A stretch of DNA of 64,000 nt from Adiantum capillus-veneris (lineage: Eukaryota > Streptophyta > Polypodiopsida > Polypodiales > Pteridaceae): the NCBI GenBank assembly GCA_014529385.2, contig CM043966.1, positions 89,972,587 through 90,036,586 of the forward strand, in the 5' to 3' direction. Position 1 is the stretch's first letter; each line of letters begins with the position of its first letter. This document shows, piece after piece, positions 22,905 through 35,348 of the stretch. The notes under the pieces were generated by a model. That model ran no database searches. It was not told the DNA's origin and saw only the letters and a program-made list of their open reading frames with translations. Made by a program: the position numbers and the translations under genes.

Positions 22905-23050
22905 CATGATTTTGGCCTTCCTTGCTTAGGTTGGCAACTATTTAACTACTACCTGAGCCTCCAGGGGTATATGAACATCTGGCGGCCTTTTCAAGCTTTT
23001 GGCCTAGCTTGCTTAGGTTGGTGCATGTTCAACTATTGTATGTCCTCTCA
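22905..23050. repeat. Short duplication, about 92-bp offset
   Basis: The words TTTTGGCCT..., TTGCTTAGGTTGG and TTCAACTA/TTTAACTA recur once at an offset of about 92 bases, so a small diverged tandem duplication. It has no known function. Confidence 0.6.
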
Positions 23051-23077
23051 CATTCATGATCGTATTGATAGTGTGCA

Positions 23078-23087
23078 CGTTGGCCAC

Positions 23088-23126
<39 letters not shown>

Positions 23127-23192
23127 GCATACTCTCACGACATGCTGGAAGTTGTGCATGGTTTCTATCTTCTATAGACGCACTAGAGAACG

Positions 23193-23249
<57 letters not shown>

Positions 23250-23477
23250 CCTTCCTACAAGGGTCACACACAACTTTCCAATTGTGAGATCAGTTTTGGC
23301 CTTTGCATTATAAAAAATACTGCTCATATCTCAACCATCTTGACCCCTATGCACATCATTTACGTACATGAACTGTTTGACAAGGTAACATACACTCTAT
23401 GTTTAAAAGCAATTTCTTATGATTATAGGTTACTACTTCAGAAAAACGCAAAGAAGAGGCCTTGACACACAAAAATA
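23078..23477. repeat. CT-rich segment, copy 1 of a direct repeat
   Basis: Starts CGTTGGCCACTAAGCT, has a CT tract (23092-23121), unique CATACTCTCACGACATGCTGG, a second CT tract (23194-23243) and a conserved tail to about 23477. The same order recurs at 23910-24318, offset 833. Ser-Leu and Arg-Glu open frames across the CT tracts are artefacts. The spacer 23480-23909 is plain, with no gene. Confidence 0.9.
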
Positions 23478-23909
23478 TCTGCTAATGGGTGTAGAATTTG
23501 TCTATGTGCGTGAGACGCAAAAATGTTCAAAACCCCCTTTTCCATCTCCTAAGTGGCAAGTTTTTACAAAAAACCAGTTTTGCAAAAAATTTACAGATTA
23601 GGACTTTTCGGTCTCCCTCATGCAGAGGTGTGAAGTCTCTCCCACACTTTCCTTTCTTCCACTGACCACATGTCTTCCTCTACCCAAGTTGCATTGCATG
23701 TCCTAAGAGCCTTTTCCCATGTCAAAACCTTCTCTTCAAGCATGAAATCTCTACGCTTAGGTCTTCATAACCACATAAAACATGCACTTACTCGATCTCC
23801 TTGCTTGTAATGGGCCTTCGTATCTTCTTTATCACCCATGTCTGCACCTGTAAGCATACACATCACTGCCTGTGTCCTCTGCTATGATCAACACACTTTG
23901 GCTGCACCA

Positions 23910-23926
23910 ACGTTGGCCACTAAGCT

Positions 23927-23968
<42 letters not shown>

Positions 23969-24036
23969 GCATACTCTCACGACATGCTGGAAGTTGTGCA
24001 TGGTTTCTATCTTCTATAGATGCACTAGAGAATGGT

Positions 24037-24094
<58 letters not shown>

Positions 24095-24318
24095 TCCTTC
24101 CTTCCTGCAAGGGTCACACACAACTTTCCAATTCTGAGATCGGCTTTGGCCTTTGCATTATAAAAAATACCGCTCATATCTCAACCATCTTGACCCCTAT
24201 GCACATCATTTACGTACATGAACTGTTTGAAAAGGTAACATACACTCTATGTTTAAAAGCAATTATGATTATAGGTTACTAGTTCAAAAAAACGCAAAGA
24301 AGAGGCCTTGACACACAT
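23910..24318. repeat. CT-rich segment, copy 2 of a direct repeat
   Basis: Copy of 23078-23477 with different CT-tract lengths and a 4-base difference near 24264. Followed by an AT/CA cryptic simple stretch (24315-24400). 24400-25080 upstream of the kinase has no clear gene; the minus-strand frame 24470-24883 is judged a chance ORF. Confidence 0.9.
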
Positions 24319-25084
24319 GTATATGTCTACATATACACACGCATATGCATATATGTATATATATATACATACACACTTAGGTACATACACACATAGATAC
24401 ATAGAGACATTTGAAAATGAGAATAGAGACATGAGAGAGATATAGTGTGAGTGTTTCTACTTGAGGTGCTCATAAGAGAGCTCGAGAAACTGTATTGGAT
24501 TGGCCCGTTTGTGTGAGTGAACGAGAGCCGTCGTAGGCGGGTTGCGCGAGCTCGTGGCCTTCGAAGTTTTCAACCAAAAGGCCCCAGCCCGGAGACATTG
24601 TTGGTGGAAACGTGGTTACGTACCATCTCCTCTCTTTTTCGACCAAATAGTACTGTTTTGTTGCTCGTTCTGCACTTCTGCACTCGTTCTTGCTAATAAT
24701 GGCCGAAAGTAGGGAACGACAGCTTGAAGGTAGAACAAGAACAATATCATCATAGTCGATGCTTCTGCATTCACACGACAAAATGAAGGACACAAAACGG
24801 AGGGCTATCCCTTGTCCTGTCTCCTCGCACATGCGCGGAGAGCTTTCCCTTGCCCACAATTGACTTTGAGAATAGCATTGCATAGTTCTTTACAACAACC
24901 CTTCATTGAAAAAATAAGAGCACCTGCAGTACATATGGCGGTCACTAAAGCCTTCTCAAATCAAGCAGGAGACGCCCATTTTCATAAAGCCACCTACTGA
25001 TTTTCAAAAGGTATGTGGGTGGTCTCTAGAAAAACATAGCCAGCAGCTATTCCTTGACAGACCAAGAGAAAGAGATAGCTTTAT

Positions 25085-27167
25085 ATGAGAGTTACAGCAG
25101 CAGCTGATCTCTCTTTCTTACAGATTATGGCAGGTAAAGCACTAGCTCTATATGCCCTTGCCCTAATTAGTATAATTGCCCAGCTTGCATATTCCCAGAA
25201 TGTGAGCTTCACGTTCCGGGATTTTTCTTCCACAGAGAACCTTCTCATCCTCGGCAACACAACCATCAGTGAAGATGGCAGCTCTCTTTTCATGACATAC
25301 AACAAAAGCGGAGCGACAGGTCCTTATTTCATTTCAAGAGTTCTCTACAGTATGCCCATCGTCATGCACAACCTCTCTCAAGGGCTAGCTGCCTCATTTT
25401 CTACCTCCTTTACCTTCTCCATATCCACAAACCAGCCTGACATCACTGGGGACGGTTTCACATTCGTAATAGCACCCAATAACCTACTTCCAATTACCCG
25501 ATCTGCCACTGCAGCTGCCATGGGCCTCTTCGATGTCGACTTCTACAAAGGCTCCAACGCTTCCATGTTGCACATTGTTGCTGTTGAGTATGACACCTTC
25601 CTGAACCTTGAGTACAATGATCCGGATGATCACCATGTCGGCTTGGACATCAATTCACTCACATCCACCACATATCAAAGCTTGCCCTCAGAGCTGGTTT
25701 TAAAAAGCACCAATTTCAGCCGCCGTCTCATCACCTGGATTGATTATGATGCAGTGTCACACCAGATAGATGTGCAGCTTGCGGTAGCCCCCGCATTGAA
25801 GTCATCTGCCACAAAGATTTTGAGTTACTCGAAGCTGAGCTTATGGGAGTATGTGAAAAGCACTTCATATATAGGCTTTACTGCAGGAACTGGTCTTTTT
25901 CAGGAAAATAATGCAATTCATGACTGGAACTTTACAAGCTGGCTTGTCTCCGTCCCTGACCAACCATCTCCTTCCTTGTTGCCACCGTCACCGTCGACTA
26001 CAGCTATGATTACAAGAAATGAAGTGATAATATGTACCACTGTGGGCTTTTTGATACTCCTTATTGGGCTTTTAGTCTTTGCATGGAAGAAGTGGGTCTC
26101 TACATCTGGCCTTCACCTGGATGTGGATCTCATGGTAGCTCCCCGGAAATTCACATTTAGGGAGCTCCGAATGGCCACTGGAGACTTCCGGGAGAGGCTA
26201 GGCCAGGGAGGATCGGGAGAAGTGTTCAAAGGTGTGATAACCAAAAACAATGCAGAGGTCTTGCATCTTGCTGTGAAAAAGATTGCCAAGGCTTCAAAGC
26301 AAGGGGAAAAAGAGTTCAAATCAGAGGTTATGACAATAGGCAAGTTAAGGCACAAAAGTTTAGTGCATTTGTATGGTTGGTGTCATGAAAAGGGGAAGCT
26401 GCTGCTTGTATACCAATTCATGCCAAATGGGAGTGTGGATAAGCTCTTGTATGCGAGTAGCCCAAGGGTCCTGAGCTGGCCCTTGAGGTTCAGTACATTG
26501 AAAGGAGTGGCTGCTGCTCTTGTTTATTTGCATTTGGATTGGGAGAAGATGATTGTGCACAGGGACATCAAAGCTAGCAATGTGATGCTCGACTCGGAAA
26601 TGAATGCAAGGCTCGGTGATTTTGGCCTTGCACGCTTTTTTTCATGATCAATATTGCACACAGGCTTCAATGACTGGGGTAGCAGGGACGTTTGGTTACA
26701 TGGCTCCGGAGTATGCTATGTCTGGTAGAGTTACCGTGGAATCGGACATTTTCAGTTTTGGCATTCTGGCACTTGAAATAGCATGCGGGCGCCGTCCGTT
26801 CTCAGATACGGATGAGTCTCTGCTAGAGATTGTGTGGCGGAAGCATGAGGAGGGGTGCTTGATGGATGTGGCCGATGACCGAATGCAAGGGGACTTCGAT
26901 GTGGATGAGGTGAGACGTGTTCTGCATCTAGGGCTTGTATGTGCACATCCTGATCCCCAGTCAAGACCCCCCACAAGGCGAGTATTGCAGATACTTATGG
27001 GGGAGGTAGAGTCATTGGAGCTGCCTGCATCAAGACCTATGGCCATTTATGTGCAAGTGGAAACGAAGAGGGTGTATAGACGCGGAATTTTGACTTCTAG
27101 GCCAAGTGCAAGCTCTACTGAAACTGCTTCATTCATAGAAAATAGCGATTTATCTGCACCAAGGTAG
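25085..27167 (+). pseudogene. L-type lectin-domain receptor-like kinase, one frameshift
   Basis: Single-exon gene for a plasma-membrane receptor kinase. The ATG at 25127 (codon 15) gives the cleaner signal peptide (MAGKALALYALALISIIAQL). Next comes a legume-lectin domain (about residues 37-285), with the metal-site region AVEYDTFLN and DDHHVGLDINS near residues 166-193. A Pro/Ser linker and one membrane helix (about 314-335) follow. The kinase has a Gly loop GQGGSGEV (373), VKK lysine (398), HRDIKASN (catalytic Asp 494), DFG (512), MAPEY and DIFSFG. A run of seven T at 26636-26642, where six would keep frame, breaks the kinase just after DFGLARFF. Codon content and motifs continue intact to the TAG at 27165, total about 693 residues if corrected, normal for the family. 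It is either a sequencing or assembly error or a young pseudogene. No TATA box could be assigned. Confidence 0.93.
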
Positions 27168-27502
27168 CATCAGCAGGGGCTAACTTTAGGATTCAAATCT
27201 CATCTTTGGGAGATGGAAAATAGCAAAAAGCTACTGCAATATTATTTTTGAATCTTCCACTGGTGAGCTTGATGAAGGATGAGCCTAAGCAAAGCAATCG
27301 GATACCTTGAAGTGGCTATGATGGTGCCGGATTCAAGTCCATCTCATTGTGAGAAGGTAATACGTGTATAAATTTGCAGCTTATAACACTATTTTGTAAA
27401 ATTTGAGATGGACTTGGTTCTCTCTCATCCAAATGTGAGAGGGTAGTTTCATGGGCTGAACAGGCTTTGGATAAAGCAATTTCCCAAGCCCTGTTCGCCA
27501 TC

Positions 27503-27660
27503 GAAGCTCCCAGTCAAGTTTTGTATGTGTGAGCACAAGAGGAATGTATGTGTATGTGCATATATATCTAAGATGGACATTGAAGCTCCCAGTCAAGTTT
27601 TGTATGTGTGCGCACAAGAGGAACGCATGTGTATGTGCGTATACCTCGCTCGGCATATAC
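27503..27660. repeat. Tandem duplication, 2 x 79 bp
   Basis: Units starting GAAGCTCCCAGTCAAGTTTT at 27503 and 27582 are about 93% alike. They lie 330 bases downstream of the kinase. 27170-27500 contains only AT-rich 3' flank. Confidence 0.9.
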
Positions 27661-28750
27661 ACGCTAAAATGTACACAACAATAAAAGGGGAAATGCAGGC
27701 CATTTTGAGAGCACAATGAATGGAATGCAATATGTGGTGTATACTAAATAGGATGACACACTTGCTACTTGTGAATCATGGAAATAGATACTAAGGGAAA
27801 AAGATGCTTTGATTGAAGATCTCAAGTGAGAACTTTGGTATGCAAGGGTAAGCTTATGCAAGTGAGACAACTCAAAGAAGTACAATGGGTCTGCATATAC
27901 AAGAAGAAATAAGAGAGTTGAAATCACATTTTGAGAATGGATTGAAGACTTGGACCGATGTGGTCAAACAGCATGAGAAGCACACTTTGAATGGATAGAA
28001 GTGGTTAAAAAGAAAAAAGCTAGCCCCTCACCTTGTTCTCCTAGTATCATTACATGATATATTGGAGGAGAAGAAAAGAAGGGAAATGTACTGAGCTTCA
28101 AAAGAACGGGTTTGTGAGATGGAAGGAGGACAAGATTTCAAAGCTTTATGCATAAAACTGAGAGCAAAAGAAAAACCGCCCATAGATGCATGGAGAGTAG
28201 GGAATGATGCATCAAAAGAATATCACATACTATGAGGCTTGCCTTTTTGTACAAGAACAAAAAACTTCTCTCACATCAATGCTCCTTGAAGGGTGATAAA
28301 ATATTAGAGGAGTATCTCACACATGCTCAAGCATGCCACATAAGTTTTTGAGGCTAGAAAGGCAAGAAAATGGGTTGTTTTTAGAGATGGAAGAGTGACC
28401 ATTGTGGAGAAAAAGAGTGCATGATGATGTACAACCTATGCATATGGGACCATACTATGGTTGGAATTGTAATGGATCACTCTGATTGGACATAGGTGCT
28501 TTTGAGGAGACTTTTAGAGGATGAGACATTGTTCTATATTTAGACCCATGAATGTAAGACAAGAAACTTGCCCACGACCTCAAGGTATAGATGGGAATCA
28601 GTTGCAAGGAAAGAAGCTAGTGGGAATTCAGAGGAGTTACATCCTATTGTACGTATAGTATGCAGGGAGGATGAGCATGCCACAAGAAGATTTAGAAATT
28701 TTCTCATGTAGGAAAACAGAGTCATTACAATGTTTTTCATACAATGCACA
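27660..28750. other. No gene recognised
   Basis: Purine-rich on the plus strand. Between about 27900 and 28480 one can read Lys/Glu-rich pieces in changing frames with many stops, which could be a very old gene remnant. I cannot name it. Confidence 0.3.
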
Positions 28751-28905
28751 ACATCATGATCAGCTTCTGCTCGAGAGGCACCGCATACCTAGCTAGATAC
28801 GATTAGGGGCAGGGGACCGCCGGCCCCCCCTCTGGGCCGGCGATCCCCTGCCCCAATCGTACCTAGCAAGGTATGTAGTTCCTCCCTCACCGAAGCTCAT
28901 GATGT
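28751..28905. repeat. Long hairpin with GC-rich tip
   Basis: Two ~73-base arms (28751-28826 and 28834-28905) form an imperfect inverted repeat. The outer ends ACATCATGA / TCATGATGT pair perfectly. The middle pairs CATACCTAGCTAG with CTAGCAAGGTATG. The tip pairs GGGGCAGGGGA with TCCCCTGCCCC and GCCGGCCC with GGGCCGGC. The loop is 7 bases. This fits a miRNA-like foldback or a tiny terminal-inverted-repeat element. No coding capacity. Confidence 0.85.
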
Positions 28906-29815
28906 TGAGGTAAGTCACAATGTGGGAATTATTGTGAGAATTTATACAAAACTTCTTGTGTGCGTGTTTGCTATAAGTGGATCATAGTTCGAGAGAGAAT
29001 TGTTGTTCTCTTTATATTGCCATCCTCTAAACAAATGGGCAATGGCCTTATGTGATTATGGTTGTTGATGTTATGGAGTACTCAAGAGTGGGAGATGTCA
29101 TGTCGGTTGGGGATTTTGATGCAAAGAAGATTTCTTGTGAGGTTACCTTTAATGATGGGACCTACACATGGGCGCTAGTCATACTCAAGGACATAGCTAA
29201 ATGGCTATCATCTGTAGGATTTACCTAGTACGGCATGGTGCTAGCAGACCCCTATCTCGCCAAAAGTGCAGGTGCACACATGCCGGATGAAGCTCGTTCC
29301 GCCAAGGGTCGGGAAGGGCGGGGGGGGGGATCCCTCCCCCTTTAATAATAGTATAAATACATGCAGTTGCACCTATATCATTTTCCCACTTAGTACAACG
29401 AGACATGGTAGTGGTACTTTCTTGTGTATGGTGAAGAGTGTAGAGAGACTAGAACCATAGATGATAGAGAGAGCTAGTGATAGGCATACCGCACACGATA
29501 CACATAGATTACCTTTCGACTAAGGCAAAAGAAGAGAGTGTATTTAGCTCGGCTTGAGGAGTGGTACGAGCTCTTCTTGAGTGCTCAAGATGATCAAGAA
29601 CGTTGTCGGCAAGGCCAAAAACTATGAGTGCAAGAGTAGACTCATTCTTGTTAATCCATTGTAGAATCCATTGAAAGTGGATTGGTAGATAGATGAAGAT
29701 AAATTCTACCTTTAGTAAGATAAGAAGACAATAATTACTGAAAAAATTAAACCTTAAACTTACAAACTTAAAATCAATGATGAGTAGAACCTACATTGAT
29801 ACCATATTGAAAATG

Positions 29816-29818
<3 letters not shown>
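28906..29818. other. No gene recognised
   Basis: No gene is recognisable. A G-run lies near 29322-29330. Around 29795-29805 CATTGATACCAT resembles a minus-strand tRNA primer site, but no LTR edge can be confirmed. Confidence 0.3.
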
Positions 29819-29867
<49 letters not shown>

Positions 29868-29893
29868 AGGGGGGGGGGGGGGGGGGGGGGGGG
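29819..29893. repeat. Composite (GA)n-(G)n microsatellite
   Basis: GA tract of about 44 bases passing into a G run of about 27 with one A. Poly-Gly frames here are artefacts. 29900-30393 contains no gene. Confidence 0.95.
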
Positions 29894-30398
29894 AGGCACC
29901 ACATTGGAACAATGGAAGAACAATCTCACTAACTCTTCAAGAATATAAAAGAGATGGCTTATACAACCACAATGATATGCAAAGAGATCTCATAGAGTGT
30001 GTTAGGCATAGGGTGGTAGCATAGGATTTTGTCCGATAGAACTAGCATTTAACACCCTTCATTGGGGAAGGACTTTTTGTGTAAATTTTCTTCATTTATC
30101 ACAGCTCCATAACCTTTTCCATGCATAGGCATGCTAAGTCTAAAATGAATTTTTACTCATGTGTGTAGGGTAACCAACGTTAATCGGGGTTTAATTGGGG
30201 GAACTACAAGCCTTGCTCTTGTTCGTCATGGTAGCAATTCCTAGAGATTTACAAATTACAAAATCAAGAAATTTTCATTATGCTTGAAACAATATTCTAG
30301 AGAACAAGCTATTTGCAACAAATGGTTCATCTCAAGCTCATTCCAATAGATGAAGTCAAAGTAGGAGCTTTGCATTGCACTGTAACCACCCTCCAATA

Positions 30399-30624
30399 TG
30401 TTACCATATACATGTGGTAGTGATGTGTGTGAACACACTAGGACCGCCGGGATATTTTTTCCCTCTTTAGGAGGTTTTTTCCCTGTGCATTATATATACG
30501 CCCATCACTCTAGGGCTATCTATCTTTCCATTTCACACTAAGTAACACACTCTCTATTGTGTGCCTTGAGCTTCCTTCGTCTTCTCCAAGCTGTGTGTGT
30601 TTCTCTGCAATCCTAATTCCAACA
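30399..30624 (+). repeat. 5' LTR of the copia element
   Basis: Starts TGTTACCATATAC and ends TTCCAACA, 226 bp. A TATA-like CATTATATATACGCCC sits near 30486-30500, a likely promoter, with transcription predicted to begin in the second half of the LTR. Confidence 0.97.
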
Positions 30625-30626
30625 AT

Positions 30627-30638
30627 TGGTACCAGAGC
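30627..30638 (+). promoter_or_regulatory. Primer-binding site (initiator-Met tRNA type)
   Basis: TGGTACCAGAGC, two bases after the LTR end. It differs by one base from the plant initiator-Met tRNA complement TGGTATCAGAGC used by most copia elements to prime minus-strand DNA. Confidence 0.85.
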
Positions 30639-30986
30639 AAGTTGCGTCCTCCCGGGCTTAGTCGCCAGTTGCTCCAGTACACGCCTGCTCACTTTCTCCC
30701 ATTTCAGTGAGATTTGGCGAGCGTTTGCAGGTCGAAAAATATTTCGGGTAAGCTCGAAGAGCTTGGTCTGCTCAGATTTTTTATTTGGGCTCATTTCGGC
30801 CTCCGTTTCCACTACAGGCAGTACTGCACAGGCTATTTCGTCATTTTGTGCAGAATTTCTATTAGTGCCGCTTTCTGCATAACATGTGCCTTATAGTCTT
30901 CTACGGTTTGTGCTATATAGCACGTGTTGTTCCCGCTCCATTTCTCCTATTTTCGGGCAGTTTTCACATTAGGAGCAGCGTTTACC

Positions 30987-33900
30987 ATGGCTGACAAGAA
31001 CAACACAGATGTGTTCAAGATGTTTGCTGCTGAGGACAGGTTGGATGCGGACAATTACCCTATGTGGGCTTATATGATGCAACATGTCCTTGTGTCAAAG
31101 GGCGTCTGGAATATTGTGCAGGGCATTGATGTACGTCCTGGTTCTAAGGATGTAGGCGATGTTGAGAGTGTTGCAGGTCTTGCTGCAAGGATTGTTGTTA
31201 TTAGAGTTGTCTTGCCTACGGCAGAACAAGCTCGTTGGGATGTTAAGGATGCGCAGGCTCATGCATTGATTGCGTTGTCTGTGAAGCACACCATTGTTCC
31301 TCACATCCGTTCAGCAAAATCTGCAAAACAGGCTTGGGATATTTTGGCTAGTCTTTATGCAAGTCGCAATGAGGCTAAAATTGCTTTGCTGCGTAAAGAG
31401 CTGGAGTCGAAGATTATGCATGAGGAAGATGATATGGACACTTTCCTTGCTACTGTCAAGGATATCAATGAGCAACTTATTTCTTCAGGAGAAGTCATCT
31501 CAGACAGTTCCCTTGTGCAGACTATTCTTGATGCCTTACCAGATTCTTACCAGACTTTTGCTAGTACTTGGAGACTTATGACCCAAGAAAATCCAGAAGT
31601 TATCAAGTTTGATGCATAATGCACATTGTTGTTGTAAGAGTCACTTTCCAGAAAAAATAGGACTAGACAGCGTGCAGTTGAACAGGCTTTTATTGCTTCT
31701 CAAAGAAAGGGTGGTAACAGCAATGCAACCACTTCTTATGGTTCTCCTGCGAGTGGCAAAAATACTGTTCCTAATGCTTCTGCTGGTAGCACTTCGTCTG
31801 GCAATTCTGGTGATAAGGGCAAAAAGAAGATGCGTTGCCATTATTGTAAATCTAATGATCACTCGATCAAGTCGTGTCCTAAATTGAAGGCCAAAGAGGC
31901 TAAGAAGAAAGAGGGTGGTTCCACTGCAAATGCTGGTTCCACTACAGATGCAGTCATTGTTGAGTCTTCTGTCAAAGGAGACTGTAATGCTGACGTTGAT
32001 GCAAAATGGGCTTTTAGCACAGAGTGCACTTACAATCCTGCTGTCCATGATGCATGCTTGTCAGTTGCTGCAGATTCACATGTGTGGTATTTCGACAATG
32101 GTGCTACAAAGCACATTACCTCACATCGTGAATTGTTTACCTCTCTCGAGTCTGTCCCTCATGGGAATTCAGTTACTTGTGCCAACAATGCCTCTTATCC
32201 GGTTCAGGGAGTTGGAAAGATTGTGCTTACTACTGCAAATGGCAGGTCCTTCACACTTGTTGATGCACTTTATGTACCTGGGAGCAAGAAGAATCTCTTG
32301 TCTGTATCCGCACTTGCTAGACTTGGACTTGTAGTCAAATTTGTGGATGACAGATGTACAATTCATGATCTCAGTTTTGGTGATGAAATTGTTGCATCTG
32401 GCCTTTTGTGTCGTGGGCTGTATAAGCTCACTTTGTATGACAAGTGTAGATAAAATTTTACGAATGCTGTTGCAGATTCAAAGGCTATTTCAGATGCAAA
32501 ACTTTGGCATGTACGTTTTGGTCATCTGAATTTTGCCAGTTTGCTGCGTTTGCAGAAATCTGATATGGTTGCTTCTTTGCCGCCTCTTGAAGCACCTGTC
32601 AAACATGTTTGTGAAGGCTGTATTTTGGGTAAGATGCAGCGTTCTAAATTTCCAAAGGATGGTTCAGTTCGGGCCACATGTAGGTTGCAGCTTGTGCATA
32701 GTGATGTTTGTGGGCCCATGCAAAATCCGTCCTTGGGCAATTACCTGTACTTCGTGACTTTCATTGATGATTACTCCAGGCATGCATGGGTATTTCCGCT
32801 TGAAGCAAAGTCCGAAGTTTTTATGTGCTTCAAACAATTTCTGGCTATGGCTGAAAATGTCTCAAAATGTACTATGGGCACCCTCCGTTCCGATCGAGGG
32901 GGGGAGTATATGTCTCATGAATTTAATGCATTTCCGCCCAGTCGTGGGATACAACACCAATGTACAATGCCTTATACACCTCAGCAAAATGGTGTTGCTA
33001 AGAGGAAAAACAGGTCACTAATGGAAATGGCACGATGTATGGTCAAAAGTCAAGCTTTGCCGCATTCTTTTTGGCTTGAGGCCATCATGCGTGCCACTTA
33101 TGTACTTAACAGGTGTCCTACGAAAGCTTTGTAGTCTATTACTCCATATGAAGCATGGCATGATAGAAAGCCTTCTATTGAGCACATGCGTGTTTTTGGT
33201 TGTTTGGTATATGCTTTGGTGCCACAAGTGCAGCACAGAAAATTGGATGATATGGTTGTCAAATGTATTTTTGTTGATTATAGTGCTGAAAGCAAAGGTT
33301 ACAGGTTGTATCATCCGCAAACAAAACGTATTCTGATTTCTCGGGATGTAGTGTTTGTGGAAGATTCTGTTCAGCCCTTTCTGACATGTACTAGAGACAG
33401 TAATGTAAGCTCACAGGACATTTATGACACTTTGTTGCCTCTTTTCAATGGTGGAAATACGAATGTAAGTTCTAATGAGGCAAATGTACAGCCTATGGGG
33501 GTTTCTGAAAATGTTTTAGATCAGCCTATTACTGATGCAGCTGTACATGATGTACTTGATGAGGAAAGGGCTGAAAATGAGCAGGCTAGAGGTATGCCAA
33601 AATGGCTGGTGCACACTTTGCGTGACAGTAAATTGGATGCACCTTTGTCTAGTCGTACTCGTTCAGGCTCTCGCCATGCATCTTATGCATCAGATTGTTA
33701 TGCTTTGGTTGTGTCTAGCTTACATGATGTTGAGGAGCCTCTGTTTTTTGATGAAGCACAGAATTCAAAAAATTGGATGGCTGCCATGCAATCAGAATAT
33801 GATGCACTTATAGAAAATGACACATGGACTTTATGTCATTTGCCTCCTGGCAAAAAGGCCATTGGTACGAAGTGGGTTTACAAGTTAAAACGCAAGCCGG

Positions 33901-35273
33901 ATGGTGAGATCGATCGCCATAAGGCTCGACTTGTTGCAAAGGGTTATGCACAGCAAAAAGGCATAGATTATGAAGAGACATTTGCTCCCACTTATCGTAT
34001 GACTACTGTGTGCTTTCTATGTGCATTGGCAGCTCATTTTGGTTGGGATGTACATCAATTAGACATTGTTAGTGCTTTCTTGAATGGTGAAATATTTGAG
34101 GAAGTTTATGTAACGCAGCCTCGCGGTTTTGTCATAAAAGGACAAGAGGACAAAGTGTGCAAATGTAAGAAGGCTTTGTATGGGTTGAAGCAATCTCCTC
34201 GTGCTTGGTATGAGAAAGCTGACACTCATTTGGTTAAACGAGGCTTTCGTAACAGTCCAACAGAAAGCACATTGTATGTAAAGCGTGAGGGTGATGTACT
34301 TCTCATTGTGGTTCTTTATGTTGATGATTTGCTGATCACTGGACCAAATGAGAGACATATTGCTGAATTTAAGGCTGATTTGAATGCTACTTTCAAGATG
34401 AAAGATTTGGGGATGTTGCATCATTACTTGGGTATACAGTTTAAGCAGTGTGATGGTGGTATTGCCTTGTGTTAGAAAAGTTACATAGAGACATTGCTAT
34501 GTAAGTTTGGACTTGAGGATTGCAAACCTATTGCCACTCCCATGGAAACAGGTTCGAAATTGAGTCTACATGATGCTGGCGATCCTGCTGATGTCAATCT
34601 TTACCAAACTGCTGCTGGCTGCCTCATTTATGTATGCAACACGAGGCCAGATATTCAGTTTGCAGTCTCACAGGTCAGCAGATTCATGCATAGCCCAGGG
34701 TCTAAGCATTGGCAGGCTATCAAGAGGATTTTCCGCTACCTTAGTGGCACTTTACACCTTGGCTTGTCTTATCCCAAGGGGGGATCATTGCCGCCAGACT
34801 TACATGCTTTTTCGGACTCAGATTGGGCTGGTTGTTTTGACAAGCGAGTGTCCACAAGTGGTTTTTGTTTCATGCTTGGCAGTTCATGTATATCATGGTT
34901 GAGCAAGAAGCAACCTACTGTGGCCACTTCGAGTTGTGAGGCTGAGTACAGAGCAGTCTTCACAACTACGGTTGAGTGTGTATGGCTCAGACGCCTTATG
35001 GCTGATTTGGGTGTTGGACAGGACACTGCCAACACTATCTACACTGATAGTCAGAGCGCATTGGCAGTTGCGAGGAACCCAGTTTTTCATGCTCTCACAA
35101 AGCACATTCAGGTGCATTACCACTATGTCAGGGAGAGGCTCTCAGCAGGAGAGATCAGCTTGGCTTATGTGCCAACACAGGACAACCTTGCTGATCTTTT
35201 CACAAAGGCATTGTCTCGTGAGAAGCTTGAAGCTTTCCGCAAAGCTTTGGGCTTACTCCCCTTTGTGGACTGA
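30987..35273 (+). pseudogene. Copia Gag-Pol polyprotein, five in-frame stops, no frameshift
   Basis: One frame of 1,429 codons from ATG 30987 (Kozak-like ACCATGG) to TGA. Domains: Gag (30987-31830), CCHC zinc knuckle CHYCKSNDHSIKSC (31836-31877), protease (DNGA at 32094, normally DSGA), GAG-pre-integrase (WHVRFGH to CEGC, about 32502-32640), integrase (HSDVCGP, LRSDRGGEY, QQNGVAKRKN), RT (QLDIVSAFLNG, YVDDLL), RNase H (SSCEAEY, DSQSAL). Stops are at 31617, 31635, 32451, 33132 and 34473. The last two fall where the family usually has Gln, and 31635 fits a Gln codon too. The third integrase catalytic residue (codon 33000) is Lys in place of Glu. A leftward non-ATG extension to 30924 is not needed. 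The copy could only move using proteins from elsewhere. Confidence 0.95.
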
Positions 35274-35336
35274 TCATGTCCTCAGGGCATGGCACTTCCC
35301 TTTACTCATGTGCCAGCTCTCGTTCACCGCATCACT

Positions 35337-35348
35337 CTAGGAGGGATT
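35337..35348 (+). promoter_or_regulatory. Polypurine tract before the 3' LTR
   Basis: CTAGGAGGGATT directly before the LTR start, the expected plus-strand priming site. The truncated copy has a longer G run (GGGGGGATT) here. Confidence 0.75.

Noticed and set aside
23029-24282. Ser-Leu and Arg-Glu frames over the CT tracts
   Set aside because: They are translations of microsatellites inside a duplicated non-coding segment.
24470-24883. 137-codon minus-strand frame upstream of the kinase
   Set aside because: No recognisable motif and no similarity that I can name; it probably falls in the kinase promoter region.
31294-34424. Several 80-140-codon frames in other phases inside the copia element
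   Set aside because: They are shadows of the single gag-pol frame.
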